The notes under the pieces: model-generated | The model's input: the letters and a program-made list of their open reading frames with translations, nothing else | What the model was told of the DNA's origin: nothing | Databases searched by the model: none | Program-made: the position numbers and the translations under genes | Shown: piece by piece, positions 51,598 through 60,062 of the stretch | Numbering within the stretch: the first letter of the stretch is position 1 | Layout: every line of letters begins with the position of its first letter | Origin: Lachnospiraceae bacterium | GTDB taxonomy: Bacteria > Bacillota > Clostridia > Lachnospirales > Lachnospiraceae | Reading direction: 5' to 3' | Assembly (NCBI GenBank): GCA_910575005.1 | Contig: CAJTCL010000017.1 | Span: forward strand, 18,537 to 82,536 | Length of the DNA stretch: 64,000 nt

Positions 51598-51732
51598 TGT
51601 ATCAAAAACGTATCAAAATGTAAATAGATTTTGATACGTTTTTTGACATATTTTTATGAAGTAAGAAGCCTTATTTTATGGGATTTCAATAGTCTGCTAA
51701 AATATGTATCAAAAACATTCGTTTTTGACACA
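51598..51732. repeat. Candidate resolvase res site
   Basis: Perfect hairpin AAAACGTATCAAAAT (51605-51619)/ATTTTGATACGTTTT (51628-51642). Further GTATCAAAA copies occur at 51,598 and 51,706, the last facing GTTTTTGACAC (51721-51731). Multiple dyads upstream of a resolvase gene fit a recombination site. Confidence 0.5.
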
Positions 51733-51742
51733 CTAAATTATG

Positions 51743-52071
51743 AACGGATAATACTTGCTTATGTTTCTGTCTGAATAGCAAATGCCATTATCTCTTTCTA
51801 TAGCAGTTCAAAAGAAACAGCACAAAAGGCAGTAGCATCAGTAAAGGGCATAGGGGCGTATTACAGATTTATTTTGTTTTCACTTTTCGGATTGCCTTAT
51901 GTGGGGTGCATCTATTCCTCAATGGATTTTTGAAATCTGTCGAAAAGTTGACTGCCGAAAAGTATAATAAGGTTATATACTGCCATTGCAAAAAAAAGGC
52001 ATATCACCTTGTTACAGGTAAAATGCCTTTGTACAAACATCCATTATTTTATATCTGTTAATTGTCTTATA
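51743..52071. other. Gene-free stretch with a terminator at the right
   Basis: No gene seen. AAAGGCATATCACCT (about 51988-52002) pairs with AGGTAAAATGCCTTT (52015-52029), a likely terminator for the minus-strand gene ending at 52,072. Confidence 0.5.
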
Positions 52072-52272
52072 TCAATTATTTTCCATATCTGCCCGAATTA
52101 AGCTCTTTATATATCCTGCTTTATTTGGCATTGAATTAAGATATTCCAACAAATCTGCTTCTGTATTATGCATAAAGCGAATAGCAATAGATGTTGTCTT
52201 TTCTTTTAAATATTTTTCCCTTGCTCTTTTATTGCATTCTAACTGATTCTTTTCTTTTATTGATTTAGCCAT
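52072..52272 (-). CDS. Small RHH-like protein of mobile elements
   Basis: 66 aa: basic N-terminus KEKNQLECNKRAREKYLKEK, then TSIAIRFMHNTEADLLEYLN and GYIKSLIRADMENN. The strand followed by two helices resembles ribbon-helix-helix proteins often found on plasmids and transposons. Partner unknown. Confidence 0.6.
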   Translation of the reverse strand: MAKSIKEKNQLECNKRAREKYLKEKTTSIAIRFMHNTEADLLEYLNSMPNKAGYIKSLIRADMENN

Positions 52273-52302
52273 TTAACACACCTTTATTTTTTAACATCAT
52301 TG

Positions 52303-52536
52303 CTAATCACCATAAACTTCTTTATATGGGTTAATATCTGATTCTCCTGTTCCATCACAGAACACACACGTTTTCTTCTCATAATATCCTGTTCCATCAC
52401 ATACTTTACACTTTTCATTTTTGTTTCCTGCACATGACCATAGCAGCCAGAAACATCCAATAACAATTAGCCATAGAACAAGAATCTCTTTCCACTTTAC
52501 ATTAGCATTGCTTTTATTTATATTGTTTGGCTTCAT
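52303..52536 (-). CDS. Membrane protein with two CxxCxGxG zinc motifs
   Basis: 77 aa. One membrane helix (EILVLWLIVIGCFWLLWSC) is followed by CKVCDGTGYYEKKTCVFCDG, two DnaJ-type CxxCxGxG repeats that probably bind one zinc. The short tail is acidic. Accessory function unknown. Confidence 0.6.
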   Translation of the reverse strand: MKPNNINKSNANVKWKEILVLWLIVIGCFWLLWSCAGNKNEKCKVCDGTGYYEKKTCVFCDGTGESDINPYKEVYGD

Positions 52537-52590
52537 TCATGCACCCCCTCATACAAGAATATTATGCATATAACTGCAACATTTCTTCAT

Positions 52591-52629
52591 TATACTCAAA
52601 ATATTAAGTATAGTCAATGGTTTAAGTAT
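52591..52629 (+). promoter_or_regulatory. Operator-like repeats before the XRE gene
   Basis: TTAAGTAT occurs at 52604-52611 and 52622-52629 (18 bp apart), and TATACT...AGTATA (52591-52612) is an inverted repeat. Suitable for control by the XRE protein encoded next. Confidence 0.4.
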
Positions 52630-52655
52630 GATAATCTTATGTCGGGTGAACAAAC

Positions 52656-52859
52656 ATGATTTCATACAAACCATTTTATGACACGCTTTTACGAAAAAAT
52701 ATTACAGAATACCATTTGATTTACAAAGAAGGCATTTCAGCTAACACTTTGTACAGAATGAAAAAAGGTGAATCAATCACGACAAAAACTTTAGATACCC
52801 TCTGCTTTATTCTTGATTGTGAAGTTTCAGACATTCTATATCACGACAAAAGCCAGTAA
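52656..52859 (+). CDS. Cro/CI-type (XRE, HTH_26) regulator
   Basis: 67 aa. MISYKPFYDTLLRKNITEYH, LIYKEGISANTLYRMKKGES, ITTKTLDTLCFILDCEVSDI is a complete small XRE domain of the kind found in mobile elements. A single domain without effector region suggests a housekeeping repressor for the neighbouring element. Confidence 0.8.
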   Translation: MISYKPFYDTLLRKNITEYHLIYKEGISANTLYRMKKGESITTKTLDTLCFILDCEVSDILYHDKSQ

Positions 52860-52920
52860 AAAAGCTATGACAGCAGTTGGCATAGTTTTTTATATTCTTA
52901 ATAGTTACAATTTACACGTA

Positions 52921-53081
52921 GCATATGCAAATCTGGTAAATACAACTACATACTAACAACATCACAAACCCAAATTTGCATATAGGACGTGCAAATTTGG
53001 AAAATATCATTCCGAATTTTCACAACGGACGTGCAAATTTTGACGCTCCTTACAAGTATTAATAATATATACAAGTATTAA
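52921..53081. repeat. Iteron-like repeats
   Basis: GCATATGCAAATCTGG (52921-52936), an inverted CCAAATTTGCATAT (52970-52983), and GGACGTGCAAATTT at 52985 and 53027 (42 bp apart). A second set ACAAGTATTAA occurs at 53052 and 53071. Repeats of this type mark replication or transfer origins or repressor clusters. Confidence 0.45.
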
Positions 53082-53860
53082 ATACTGACACCTGCGGTAT
53101 CAGATGTGATAATAAATATAGTTGTATCGCAAAATACAGCCGATACAAGAGTGAACGGTTCAAAAATGTATGTCCGGCACAAGGTTTTAATCATAAGATT
53201 ATTTTTTAACAATGCTATTTCTGCACCCGATTCTATCATTTAGAACTGCTGCACCCATTACACGATTATCTATACTCCCATTTCTTGGCTTAAATCGCAC
53301 CAGAACGCCCAAATTTCGATTTCAAACTATTTGCCCTATAAATTATACCTGTGTACTAAAAATGGATTTTAGGGGCATATACGCGCTTAAAATTCATATT
53401 TTATCATTTACTTTTTGACTGCTGCATAACTAATAAAAAAAATCGTTTTAGTTGCATTATCCCGAACCGATATTTATTATAGCAGTTTTCTTTCTATTGA
53501 ATTGCGTGTATGATAACAGTTTAAATTGAATGTCAGAGAAGATAGAGGGGATTTCTGGATTAGAGTAGACAAATCTCTGCTTTAGAATTGAGAATTGATT
53601 TCTGCTTAATGCAGCAGGAGGGAATGCATAGAGTATGCTCATAAATTAAAAATGGAATATTATTGATACCGAATTTAAAAAGAGTGCCTACCCATCACAG
53701 ATAGACACTCTTATTTCTTTAAATATACAACTCAATTCTCATATCACGCCATTTTAACAACCGCCTAACATGATTATGAGTATTCATATAGCTTATCGCA
53801 TCTTCTTTAGTATAGTCCAGAACTGCGAATTTTAGGGCATTTCTTATTTCCCCTTGTTGC
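53082..53860. other. Gene-free stretch next to the integrase
   Basis: TTGTATCG (53122-53129)/CGATACAA (53141-53148) is an inverted repeat. No credible ORF is visible. AAGAGTG...CACTCTT near 53,678-53,715 is a hairpin that may terminate transcription. The attachment site of the integrative element should lie in or near this stretch, but I could not place it. Confidence 0.4.
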
Positions 53861-55666
53861 TTATAGCTGCCTGTGCAGAACGTAACTTTGATAGGCGTTT
53901 TTTGCTGTCACACTTATGTTGCTGTAATCCATGCTTAGGACATATGTACGAGGACTTTCGTCCTCATCTTCGTTCCCCTCCTCAATAGTTGCATTGGCAT
54001 GGTTTTTTCTGCCCTCAACTTTGCAAACAAGTGATTGCGTTTCATTCGGCAGGAAATTCAAATCCCAACGATACCTGCAATTATCTACGGGAATAATTTG
54101 CGAAACAAATTTTTCAATAACACTGTCATCAAGTTTGGGTTTGGAAAAGTCTAACGCTTCTTCAAGTACGGCTCTTATTTTCTCAATATCAAATTCCATG
54201 CCACTCTCACTATCAGATAGCTCACTCAGCCGTGACTTTTCTTCCATATATTTATTAAGCTCCGCTTCGGTCGTATCTTTCAGCGACTTAAATTCTTCTT
54301 TTGTAATTTCCCCATCAGCCCTCATACTGATAAGATTATCAATCTTATTTTTTAGCCTTGCTATTTTTCCCTCTAACGCCGAAGCTGCGGCTTGATTGTT
54401 CTTGGTATCTGATTGATAATGTTCATTCAAGAGCCTATAAACCTCTAAGATTGCATTCTTACGTTCTTGCTCTGACCAGATGCCCTCGAAAATCTTCTTA
54501 GCCATAATTTCCAATTTCCAATCACCGACCATACGGATGTCACAATAGCCCTCTGTATCAAGACCATTCTTCTCTCGGAAAGCCTTGCTGCCATTATTGA
54601 CTTGATTATAGCACTGATACCCGAAAACTTCATCTCCCCTCTTATTAGTTCTCCACTTGTTTTTTCGGAATGTCGAACCGCAACTGCAACGTAACTTTCT
54701 AAGCCATACATCCTGCGTTGATTTCTTTCCGTATGTTCTCTCGCCTTTATTTACTACCATCTTTGTTGTCCGTGCCTTGCGTATTTCTCTGCATTTATTC
54801 CAAACTTCCTCTGAAACAATCGGCTCAAAATCCCCTTTAACATACATATATGTTTCTTCATCAAGATTCTTTATCCGCTTCTGTTCCAGATAATTATTGC
54901 TGAATGATTTCAGATAACAATTATATCCTTTATATGTGGCGTTGTGCAGGATGCGTCCGATTTTTGATGCAGACCAGCTCACCTGCCCATGTCCATCCTT
55001 TCTCCCAAGACGGCAGAGTTCTTTTGCAATCTTAGTCTGCCCTGCGCCTTGTAAATACAAGTCAAAAATAATTCTTACCGTTTCTGCCTGTTCCTTATTT
55101 ATTACATAAGTGCTTCCTACACGGTCATAACCAATGATATTTCCATTTCCATATAAAACACCATTTTCACGACTGATTTTCTGCCCCGCCCGAACACGTT
55201 CTGAAACTTTACGGCTTTCCTCTTGTGCCAATGTTGCCATTATCGTAAGTCTAAGTTCCCCGTCCCCATCCATTGTCCAAATGTTATCTTCCACAAAATA
55301 GACTTCAATTCCAAGATTTTTCAACTCCCTTGTTGTTACCAGAGTATCAACCGTGTTTCTTGCGAAACGACAGACTTCACGAGTTACAATCAAGTCAAAC
55401 TTTCCTGCCCTTGCATCTTCAAGCATCCTTAAAAATGCGGGACGTTTTTTCGCTTGTGTCCCTGTTATTCCCTCGTCGATATATTTTTGAAGGACATTCC
55501 AGTTACTGTGCCGTTCCGTCTGGTCATCGTACCACTGTAATTGATTTTCAAGAGCTGCAAGTTGAGCTTCATGCTCTGTTGAAACTCGCCCATAATATAC
55601 AACCGTCCGCTCTCTGTTCTTATCTAAAAAAATATAAGGATTATGCCTAGCTGCTATATTTTGCAT
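53861..55666 (-). CDS. Large serine recombinase (TndX/TnpX-type integrase)
   Basis: 601 aa; AAGGAGG precedes the ATG. Catalytic domain (about 20-165): VVYYGRVSTEHEAQLAALEN with the nucleophile Ser about 29, DEGITGTQAKKRPAFLRMLE, DLIVTREVCRFARNTVDTLV. A recombinase domain (about 180-300), zinc ribbon (RCSCGSTF...YQC) and long coiled coil (about 445-520) follow. This class integrates and excises conjugative elements such as Tn5397. It marks the end of the element that extends to the right edge. Confidence 0.95.
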   Translation of the reverse strand: MQNIAARHNPYIFLDKNRERTVVYYGRVSTEHEAQLAALENQLQWYDDQTERHSNWNVLQKYIDEGITGTQAKKRPAFLRMLEDARAGKFDLIVTREVCRFARNTVDTLVTTRELKNLGIEVYFVEDNIWTMDGDGELRLTIMATLAQEESRKVSERVRAGQKISRENGVLYGNGNIIGYDRVGSTYVINKEQAETVRIIFDLYLQGAGQTKIAKELCRLGRKDGHGQVSWSASKIGRILHNATYKGYNCYLKSFSNNYLEQKRIKNLDEETYMYVKGDFEPIVSEEVWNKCREIRKARTTKMVVNKGERTYGKKSTQDVWLRKLRCSCGSTFRKNKWRTNKRGDEVFGYQCYNQVNNGSKAFREKNGLDTEGYCDIRMVGDWKLEIMAKKIFEGIWSEQERKNAILEVYRLLNEHYQSDTKNNQAAASALEGKIARLKNKIDNLISMRADGEITKEEFKSLKDTTEAELNKYMEEKSRLSELSDSESGMEFDIEKIRAVLEEALDFSKPKLDDSVIEKFVSQIIPVDNCRYRWDLNFLPNETQSLVCKVEGRKNHANATIEEGNEDEDESPRTYVLSMDYSNISVTAKNAYQSYVLHRQL

Positions 55667-55709
55667 AATGAATTCCTCCTTGTTTTGTTTTTTATAATCG
55701 TACTAAAAA

Positions 55710-55847
55710 TCAAGCCGCTTGTGAAATGTGCAAATTGTAGTGCTTGTAGACATTCATATATGTTTCTTTGTTTACAAGCCCTTTTTCAAAGAGAAGCTCA
55801 ATTAATATGGCAGCAACATACTCTTTATCAATCTCAATTTTATCCAT
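55710..55847 (-). CDS. Small protein coupled to the PemK-like gene
   Basis: 45 aa: [47 protein letters not shown] precedes the ATG at 55847, and it overlaps the PemK-like stop by 8 bases. Short helical protein; whether it is an antitoxin or a SHOCT-like adaptor cannot be told. Confidence 0.6.
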   Translation of the reverse strand: MDKIEIDKEYVAAILIELLFEKGLVNKETYMNVYKHYNLHISQAA

Positions 55848-56208
55848 TCCGATGTCCTCCTTTAATGGAAACGCTGATGGCAAGAGCCTTGTCAACTCTT
55901 GCCATCGCTTCAGCGGGCATCATGCCCATATACTGTTTTAATCTTTTTTTATCTATTGTACGAATTTGTTCAAGCAAAACAATAGATTCTCTGTCAAGTC
56001 CCTCAAAGTTCTTTACTTCGGTGTGTGTCGGCAATTTTGCCTTTGTCTGTGTCCTGCCCGTGATAGCGGCAATGATGACTGTCGGGCTGTGCCTGTTGCC
56101 TATATTATTGGAAATGATAAGTACGGGTCGTGTGCCGCCCTGCTCCGAACCGACAACGGGATTAAGCTCTGCGTAGTAGATGTCGCCACGCCTGATTGTT
56201 CTTTCCAT
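55840..56208 (-). CDS. PemK/MazF-family protein
   Basis: 122 aa from [15 protein letters not shown]. MazF signatures: [60 protein letters not shown] block and [15 protein letters not shown]. MazF toxins cleave RNA. No classical MazE precedes it. In integrative elements it commonly stands beside the recombinase gene, followed by a very small protein as here. Confidence 0.88.
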   Translation of the reverse strand: MERTIRRGDIYYAELNPVVGSEQGGTRPVLIISNNIGNRHSPTVIIAAITGRTQTKAKLPTHTEVKNFEGLDRESIVLLEQIRTIDKKRLKQYMGMMPAEAMARVDKALAISVSIKGGHRNG

Positions 56209-56790
56209 ATTTTTTATAACCTCCATCTGGATTTAGGCAGGAATACCCTGCCTATGTAACAGCCAAATGCAAGGGAGTATTTAAGGTCGGGAGAGCATAA
56301 AACAAGCCCTGTTCCAATAGACCGCCCTGCATCTGGCTTTATGATAAAAGGCATTTTCTATTTGTCCCCGACATCCCGAAAATGCTGATGCGTGATTACG
56401 CAAGGGAAATCACCAAACGGTCAGCAGCGAACTGACGCCACGGGAGTTGCACCCCAACTGTCGGTCTGACAGAGCCGCCCCCATTGCCTGCGGCGGATTG
56501 GTTACCGCTCGGACTGTGGCTGGACGGGAGTATCATTGTCCTCTTTGTGGGTCTTGGCGAAATCGGGAGCTGCCCGATATTTTCAGTCGATATTTTCCGC
56601 TTGCCGTCTTTCGGCGGGTCATGGCGTACCGCTGCACACGCTTACGCTTATTACAGCCACAAAGAGAATGTATTTGGTGAATGGATATTCGGTTGTCAAA
56701 GAGCCATCCCGTTTCCGATATAAAAGAAAACTGGGCAAGAGATTTTTGCCCTCTCACCCAGTAGCCGATGGGAGAGTGCGATTTTGGACA
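56209..56790. other. GC-richer gene-free stretch of the integrative element
   Basis: About 580 bases without a convincing gene; ORFs in it lack ribosome sites. Short dyads occur, for example TCGGGAGCTGCCCGATA (about 56561-56577) and GTCAGTTCGCTGCTGAC on the complement near 56,420. A transfer origin or regulatory leader is possible but not shown. Confidence 0.3.
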
Positions 56791-57219
56791 CTATCCCAAA
56801 AGTTTTTTAATTTTTTTCTTAAACCTGTTCAAACGCTTGTAAATGACTTCCTTGTTTAAACTCAATTCCACTGAAATTTCAGTGACTGAAAAGCCCTGCG
56901 TCCTCATCAGCAACGCTTGGAGAGTGAGCTTGTCCAACTGATGCAGCTCTTGATACAGCACTGCATTTTCAATGCTGTCCAAAAATTCCTCAACCGTTTT
57001 TACTTCGGGCTGTGCTGTGTCCTCTGCCACTTCCTCAAGATATGTACCCGCATCCTGCAATTTCTCATAGTACCGTCTGTCGGAATTGAATATCGCCCAA
57101 TCATGGACACGGAGCTTTTCAATATCGCCCTCGCTGACACCCAAGCTCCTAAGCTGCTTTTCCTCGGCTTCTTTCCATATTCGCCATTTTCTTTCTTCTC
57201 TGGCTTTGTTGTACGCCAT
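56791..57219 (-). CDS. Sigma-70 region 4-like regulator of the integrative element
   Basis: 142 aa; GGAGG precedes the ATG. The N-terminal half is charged and helical (WRIWKEAEEKQLRSLGVSEG). The C-terminal half reads LYQELHQLDKLTLQALLMRT, QGFSVTEISVELSLNKEVIY, KRLNRFKKKIKKLL, a sigma region 4-type HTH. Such proteins are common next to recombinases in clostridial conjugative elements and probably control transfer or excision genes. Confidence 0.8.
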   Translation of the reverse strand: MAYNKAREERKWRIWKEAEEKQLRSLGVSEGDIEKLRVHDWAIFNSDRRYYEKLQDAGTYLEEVAEDTAQPEVKTVEEFLDSIENAVLYQELHQLDKLTLQALLMRTQGFSVTEISVELSLNKEVIYKRLNRFKKKIKKLLG

Positions 57220-57330
57220 AATCCGTTACCTCCAATCTGAATTTTTTTGAAAATCCAGATTGAAAGGCGGAGAACGGCATCCCACGCCAGAAACAGCCCT
57301 GCGGCGTATTCCGACAAAAAACGACAAAAG

Positions 57331-57690
57331 AAAAACCGTAAGGGCTGTCGTGCCTTTACGGTTTATAGATATATTAGTTCTTATATGTAGAGATTTGACT
57401 TCTACTTCTTGGATAAAAAGCCCCCTTGAACTGACAAGGATTTTTTTAACAGGCTGTCCACCCATCTCCGATATGATATATATAACTGGAAATTGCTATT
57501 TGCAGGCAATAAAAATCCCTCCAAACTTAAAACAGGTTTGGAGAGTGCTTGTTAAGTCTTTCGGGCATAGCAATACCGCCCACCAAATCGCCGTTTTTTT
57601 TATTTGGTGGACGTATCTGCATTTAATTAAGTAAAATGCAGAGCCGATAAACTGTGGTTTCATTCATTCCACACATTCATCGGCTCTGCA
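57331..57690. repeat. Four successive hairpins between KTR and sigma-like genes
   Basis: Stems: AAACCGTAA/TTACGGTTT type (57331-57364), CTCCAAAC/GTTTGGAG (57519-57543), CCACCAAAT/ATTTGGTGG (57580-57610), TGCAGAGCCGAT/ATCGGCTCTGCA (57637-57690). The last is followed on the minus strand by TTTTACTT and is the terminator of the KTR gene. The others are unexplained. No gene is visible in 57,220-57,691. Confidence 0.55.
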
Positions 57691-57691
57691 T

Positions 57692-57862
57692 CTATGTGTC
57701 TGGCTCTGTGATGATAAATACTTGCATATTTTTTGCGTTAATTATCGTTTCCCGTTTACATTTTGGACAATAAAGCGGATAGTTTTTCAAAACAGTATCT
57801 TCCCTAAATTTGTTATGCGTCTTTTTTTTGCAAATCGGGCAATATATCCACTCGTATTTCAT
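57692..57862 (-). CDS. Cysteine-rich KTR domain protein
   Basis: 56 aa: MKYEWIYCPICKKKTHNKFR, then YPLYCPKCKRETIINAKN. Two CPxCK knuckles form a zinc ribbon with the KTR motif typical of conjugative transposons. The ATG overlaps the stop of the ABC ATPase gene (ATGA), so it is the last cistron of that operon. Confidence 0.8.
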   Translation of the reverse strand: MKYEWIYCPICKKKTHNKFREDTVLKNYPLYCPKCKRETIINAKNMQVFIITEPDT

Positions 57863-58488
57863 ATTTGAAGCAACCTGCCTTTTTTTAACTTAAAAACGGT
57901 ATCTGCTTGTTTTACAAGGTCGTTGGAGTGGGTAACAATAATTACGCATTTATTCATCTGATGGGCGCAATTTTTCAAAATCCCCGTAATTTCTGCGGCA
58001 GTATCTTTGTCTAAATTTCCCGTTGGTTCATCCGCTAAAATAACAGGGGCATTCGATACCAGTGTACGGGCAATTGCCACACGCTGCTGCTGTCCTCCCG
58101 ACAGTTTCATTACATTTCGTTTTGCTTCATCCTCCGTCAATCCAAGCTGCTTTAATATTGGCAGGGCGTCCTGTTTTGCGGTCAATTTTACGTTTTCAAT
58201 CGGAGTCATATAATCAATAAGATTGTAATTCTGGAATATGACAGAAACATGATTGCGCCTATGGTATTCAAGTCCCATCTCCGATATATCCCTGCCATTA
58301 AACATAATTTTTCCTTCCTGTGGAATATCAAGACCGCCTATCAATGATAACAGGGTCGTTTTCCCAGAACCAGATGCACCAAGTATCGCATACATTTTTC
58401 CTGTTTCAAATTGAGTTGTGATATGTTCTAAGACCTTTGAGCCTTTTTCATATTGATATGTTACGTTTTCACATATTAGCGTTGTCAT
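57859..58488 (-). CDS. ABC transporter ATP-binding protein (MacB/LolD type)
   Basis: 209 aa. Walker A is GASGSGKTT, Q-loop FQNYNLIDYMTP, signature LSGGQQQRVAIAR, Walker B ILADEPTGNLD, switch His VTHSND. It works with the FtsX-type permease encoded 12 bases upstream. Such pairs with VncRS-like regulators usually handle peptides or peptide antibiotics. Confidence 0.94.
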   Translation of the reverse strand: MTTLICENVTYQYEKGSKVLEHITTQFETGKMYAILGASGSGKTTLLSLIGGLDIPQEGKIMFNGRDISEMGLEYHRRNHVSVIFQNYNLIDYMTPIENVKLTAKQDALPILKQLGLTEDEAKRNVMKLSGGQQQRVAIARTLVSNAPVILADEPTGNLDKDTAAEITGILKNCAHQMNKCVIIVTHSNDLVKQADTVFKLKKGRLLQI

Positions 58489-58500
58489 CTTTTTCTCCTC

Positions 58501-59934
58501 CTAACTCATGCGGGATAAAATTTCACGCGGCTTCAAACGCATGACCGCAATAGACGATATCATAACAGATACAATGATAATTACAAATCCAACAAGATAT
58601 AGCTGTAATAAATTTTCTATGCTTACAGAAACTTCAATATCCGTTTCCAAATAATCTGTATTTTCTGCACCGCTCAATTCTATATTGTCTACACCTCCTA
58701 ATGCTGTACTTTCAAACGATTCTATCACAATGTCATCTTGCTGCACGTCATTCGGTTCTTCTATTTTATTCTGTATATCCTGCTGTAAAAGCACATCGGC
58801 GATACGGTTTGAAACCATATTACTTGTAAAGAAGGAAATCCCAAAAGCAACGATTGCAATCAGCAATACTTCTGTCAGATATTGCCCTATAATGTCTGTC
58901 TTTTTTATGCCAAGCGAGAGGAACACACCTGTTTCACGGACACGTGATTTTCCCCATAGAGTAAGAATAAGCGATAAGATTACAACGCTGACAAGGATAG
59001 CCGCAATCAGCAGACCTATCACCAGTTTATCCATACTTTCCAGAGAGGAAGCCGTATTTTCATAAGTTTCATTGTCCGTATCAATCGTAAATCCATCCTC
59101 TTTAAATCCAGGCGTCTTTTTCACTTTTTCGATAATTTCATCCATTTCTTCTGGGTCGTTTATGGTAATTGAAACTTCTGAAAATCCCTGAACTGCAGGG
59201 GTGTTCTCGATAAGAATTGCCGACGCTATATCTATAAACACCCGATTCTGTATTTTATTATAGCCCTCTATATTCTTGCCGATTTTTTCTGTTTCCATTG
59301 CTGTAAACAATCCAACGATTTCCAGTGTCATGCTGCGCCCATCCATAGACCTCGTTTTCAGCATATCGCCTATCCCTAAGCCATTTTTATCAGCCAAATC
59401 TTTACAAATAATTGCTTTCCCCGTATCTTTTTCTGTAATATGCCTGCCTTCCGTTAGTTTGACAACGCCATTTGTAAACAAATTGTGTTCTTCGGAACGC
59501 CATAGACTTACCGTAGTCGTGCTATTCCCTAATTCTTCCTCCAAAGGAATTGTCCCCTTGAAAAAAGACAACTGTTCAAAATCCAGTAATGTTTCATCAA
59601 ATGCATCGCAATATTTCACTCCTGCTATATCACGGATATTTTTCACCATATCAGAGGATAACTGCTCTGTGGAATACATGATATATCCAGTCCCTCCACT
59701 TTCATCCTCGTCCGATTCTTTATGCAGATAGGGGTTATTATCTGTGTAGTCCGTCCAGACATGAAAAGAACCGCCAAGGCTTTGACGCAGATTTTGCTGT
59801 GCCTGTTTTGTAGCTTTCCCGATAGACAATCCCGACAAGACAAAGGTTGCCATAATAAGCAATATACAAAAAAGCACTATGCTTTTCCCTTTTTTTCGAG
59901 TAACATATAACATTGCCCGTTTTAAAAAATTCAT
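58501..59934 (-). CDS. FtsX/MacB-type ABC permease
   Basis: 477 aa. N-terminal helix (KSIVLFCILLIMATFVLSGL), a large extracellular MacB-like domain (about 40-295), then three helices (LVIGLLIAAILVSVVILSLI, EVLLIAIVAFGISFFTSNM, LYLVGFVIIIVSVMISSIA) separated by an acidic insert. It ends VMRLKPREILSRM, as FtsX permeases do. Direct repeats upstream (59986-60005) may be sites for the adjacent response regulator. Confidence 0.9.
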   Translation of the reverse strand: MNFLKRAMLYVTRKKGKSIVLFCILLIMATFVLSGLSIGKATKQAQQNLRQSLGGSFHVWTDYTDNNPYLHKESDEDESGGTGYIMYSTEQLSSDMVKNIRDIAGVKYCDAFDETLLDFEQLSFFKGTIPLEEELGNSTTTVSLWRSEEHNLFTNGVVKLTEGRHITEKDTGKAIICKDLADKNGLGIGDMLKTRSMDGRSMTLEIVGLFTAMETEKIGKNIEGYNKIQNRVFIDIASAILIENTPAVQGFSEVSITINDPEEMDEIIEKVKKTPGFKEDGFTIDTDNETYENTASSLESMDKLVIGLLIAAILVSVVILSLILTLWGKSRVRETGVFLSLGIKKTDIIGQYLTEVLLIAIVAFGISFFTSNMVSNRIADVLLQQDIQNKIEEPNDVQQDDIVIESFESTALGGVDNIELSGAENTDYLETDIEVSVSIENLLQLYLVGFVIIIVSVMISSIAVMRLKPREILSRMS

Positions 59935-59985
59935 ATTGATACCTCCGTTTTTTATTTTTTGAACACAATATTAAAATAACATTCC

Positions 59986-60005
59986 TATATGGAACGTATA
60001 TGGAA
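59986..60005 (-). promoter_or_regulatory. Direct repeats before the ABC permease
   Basis: TATATGGAA at 59986-59994 and 59997-60005, 11 bp apart on the plus strand, as expected for an OmpR-type site. A related CTCCAATATGGAG stands before the response regulator gene (61877-61889). Confidence 0.5.
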
Positions 60006-60062
60006 TATCTGTGAAAAATAAACGGAAGAAAAAAATCCTCCGAAACATCGGAGGGTTTTTCA

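Noticed and set aside
52921..53081. CRISPR array
   Set aside because: The repeats are few, short, partly inverted and irregularly spaced, and no cas genes are present.
56484..56859. Overlapping plus- and minus-strand ORFs in the GC-richer stretch of the integrative element
   Set aside because: No ribosome sites and no recognisable domains, and several frames are open at once.
57226..57634. ORFs across the hairpin cluster
   Set aside because: They translate the hairpin stems and have no start signals.
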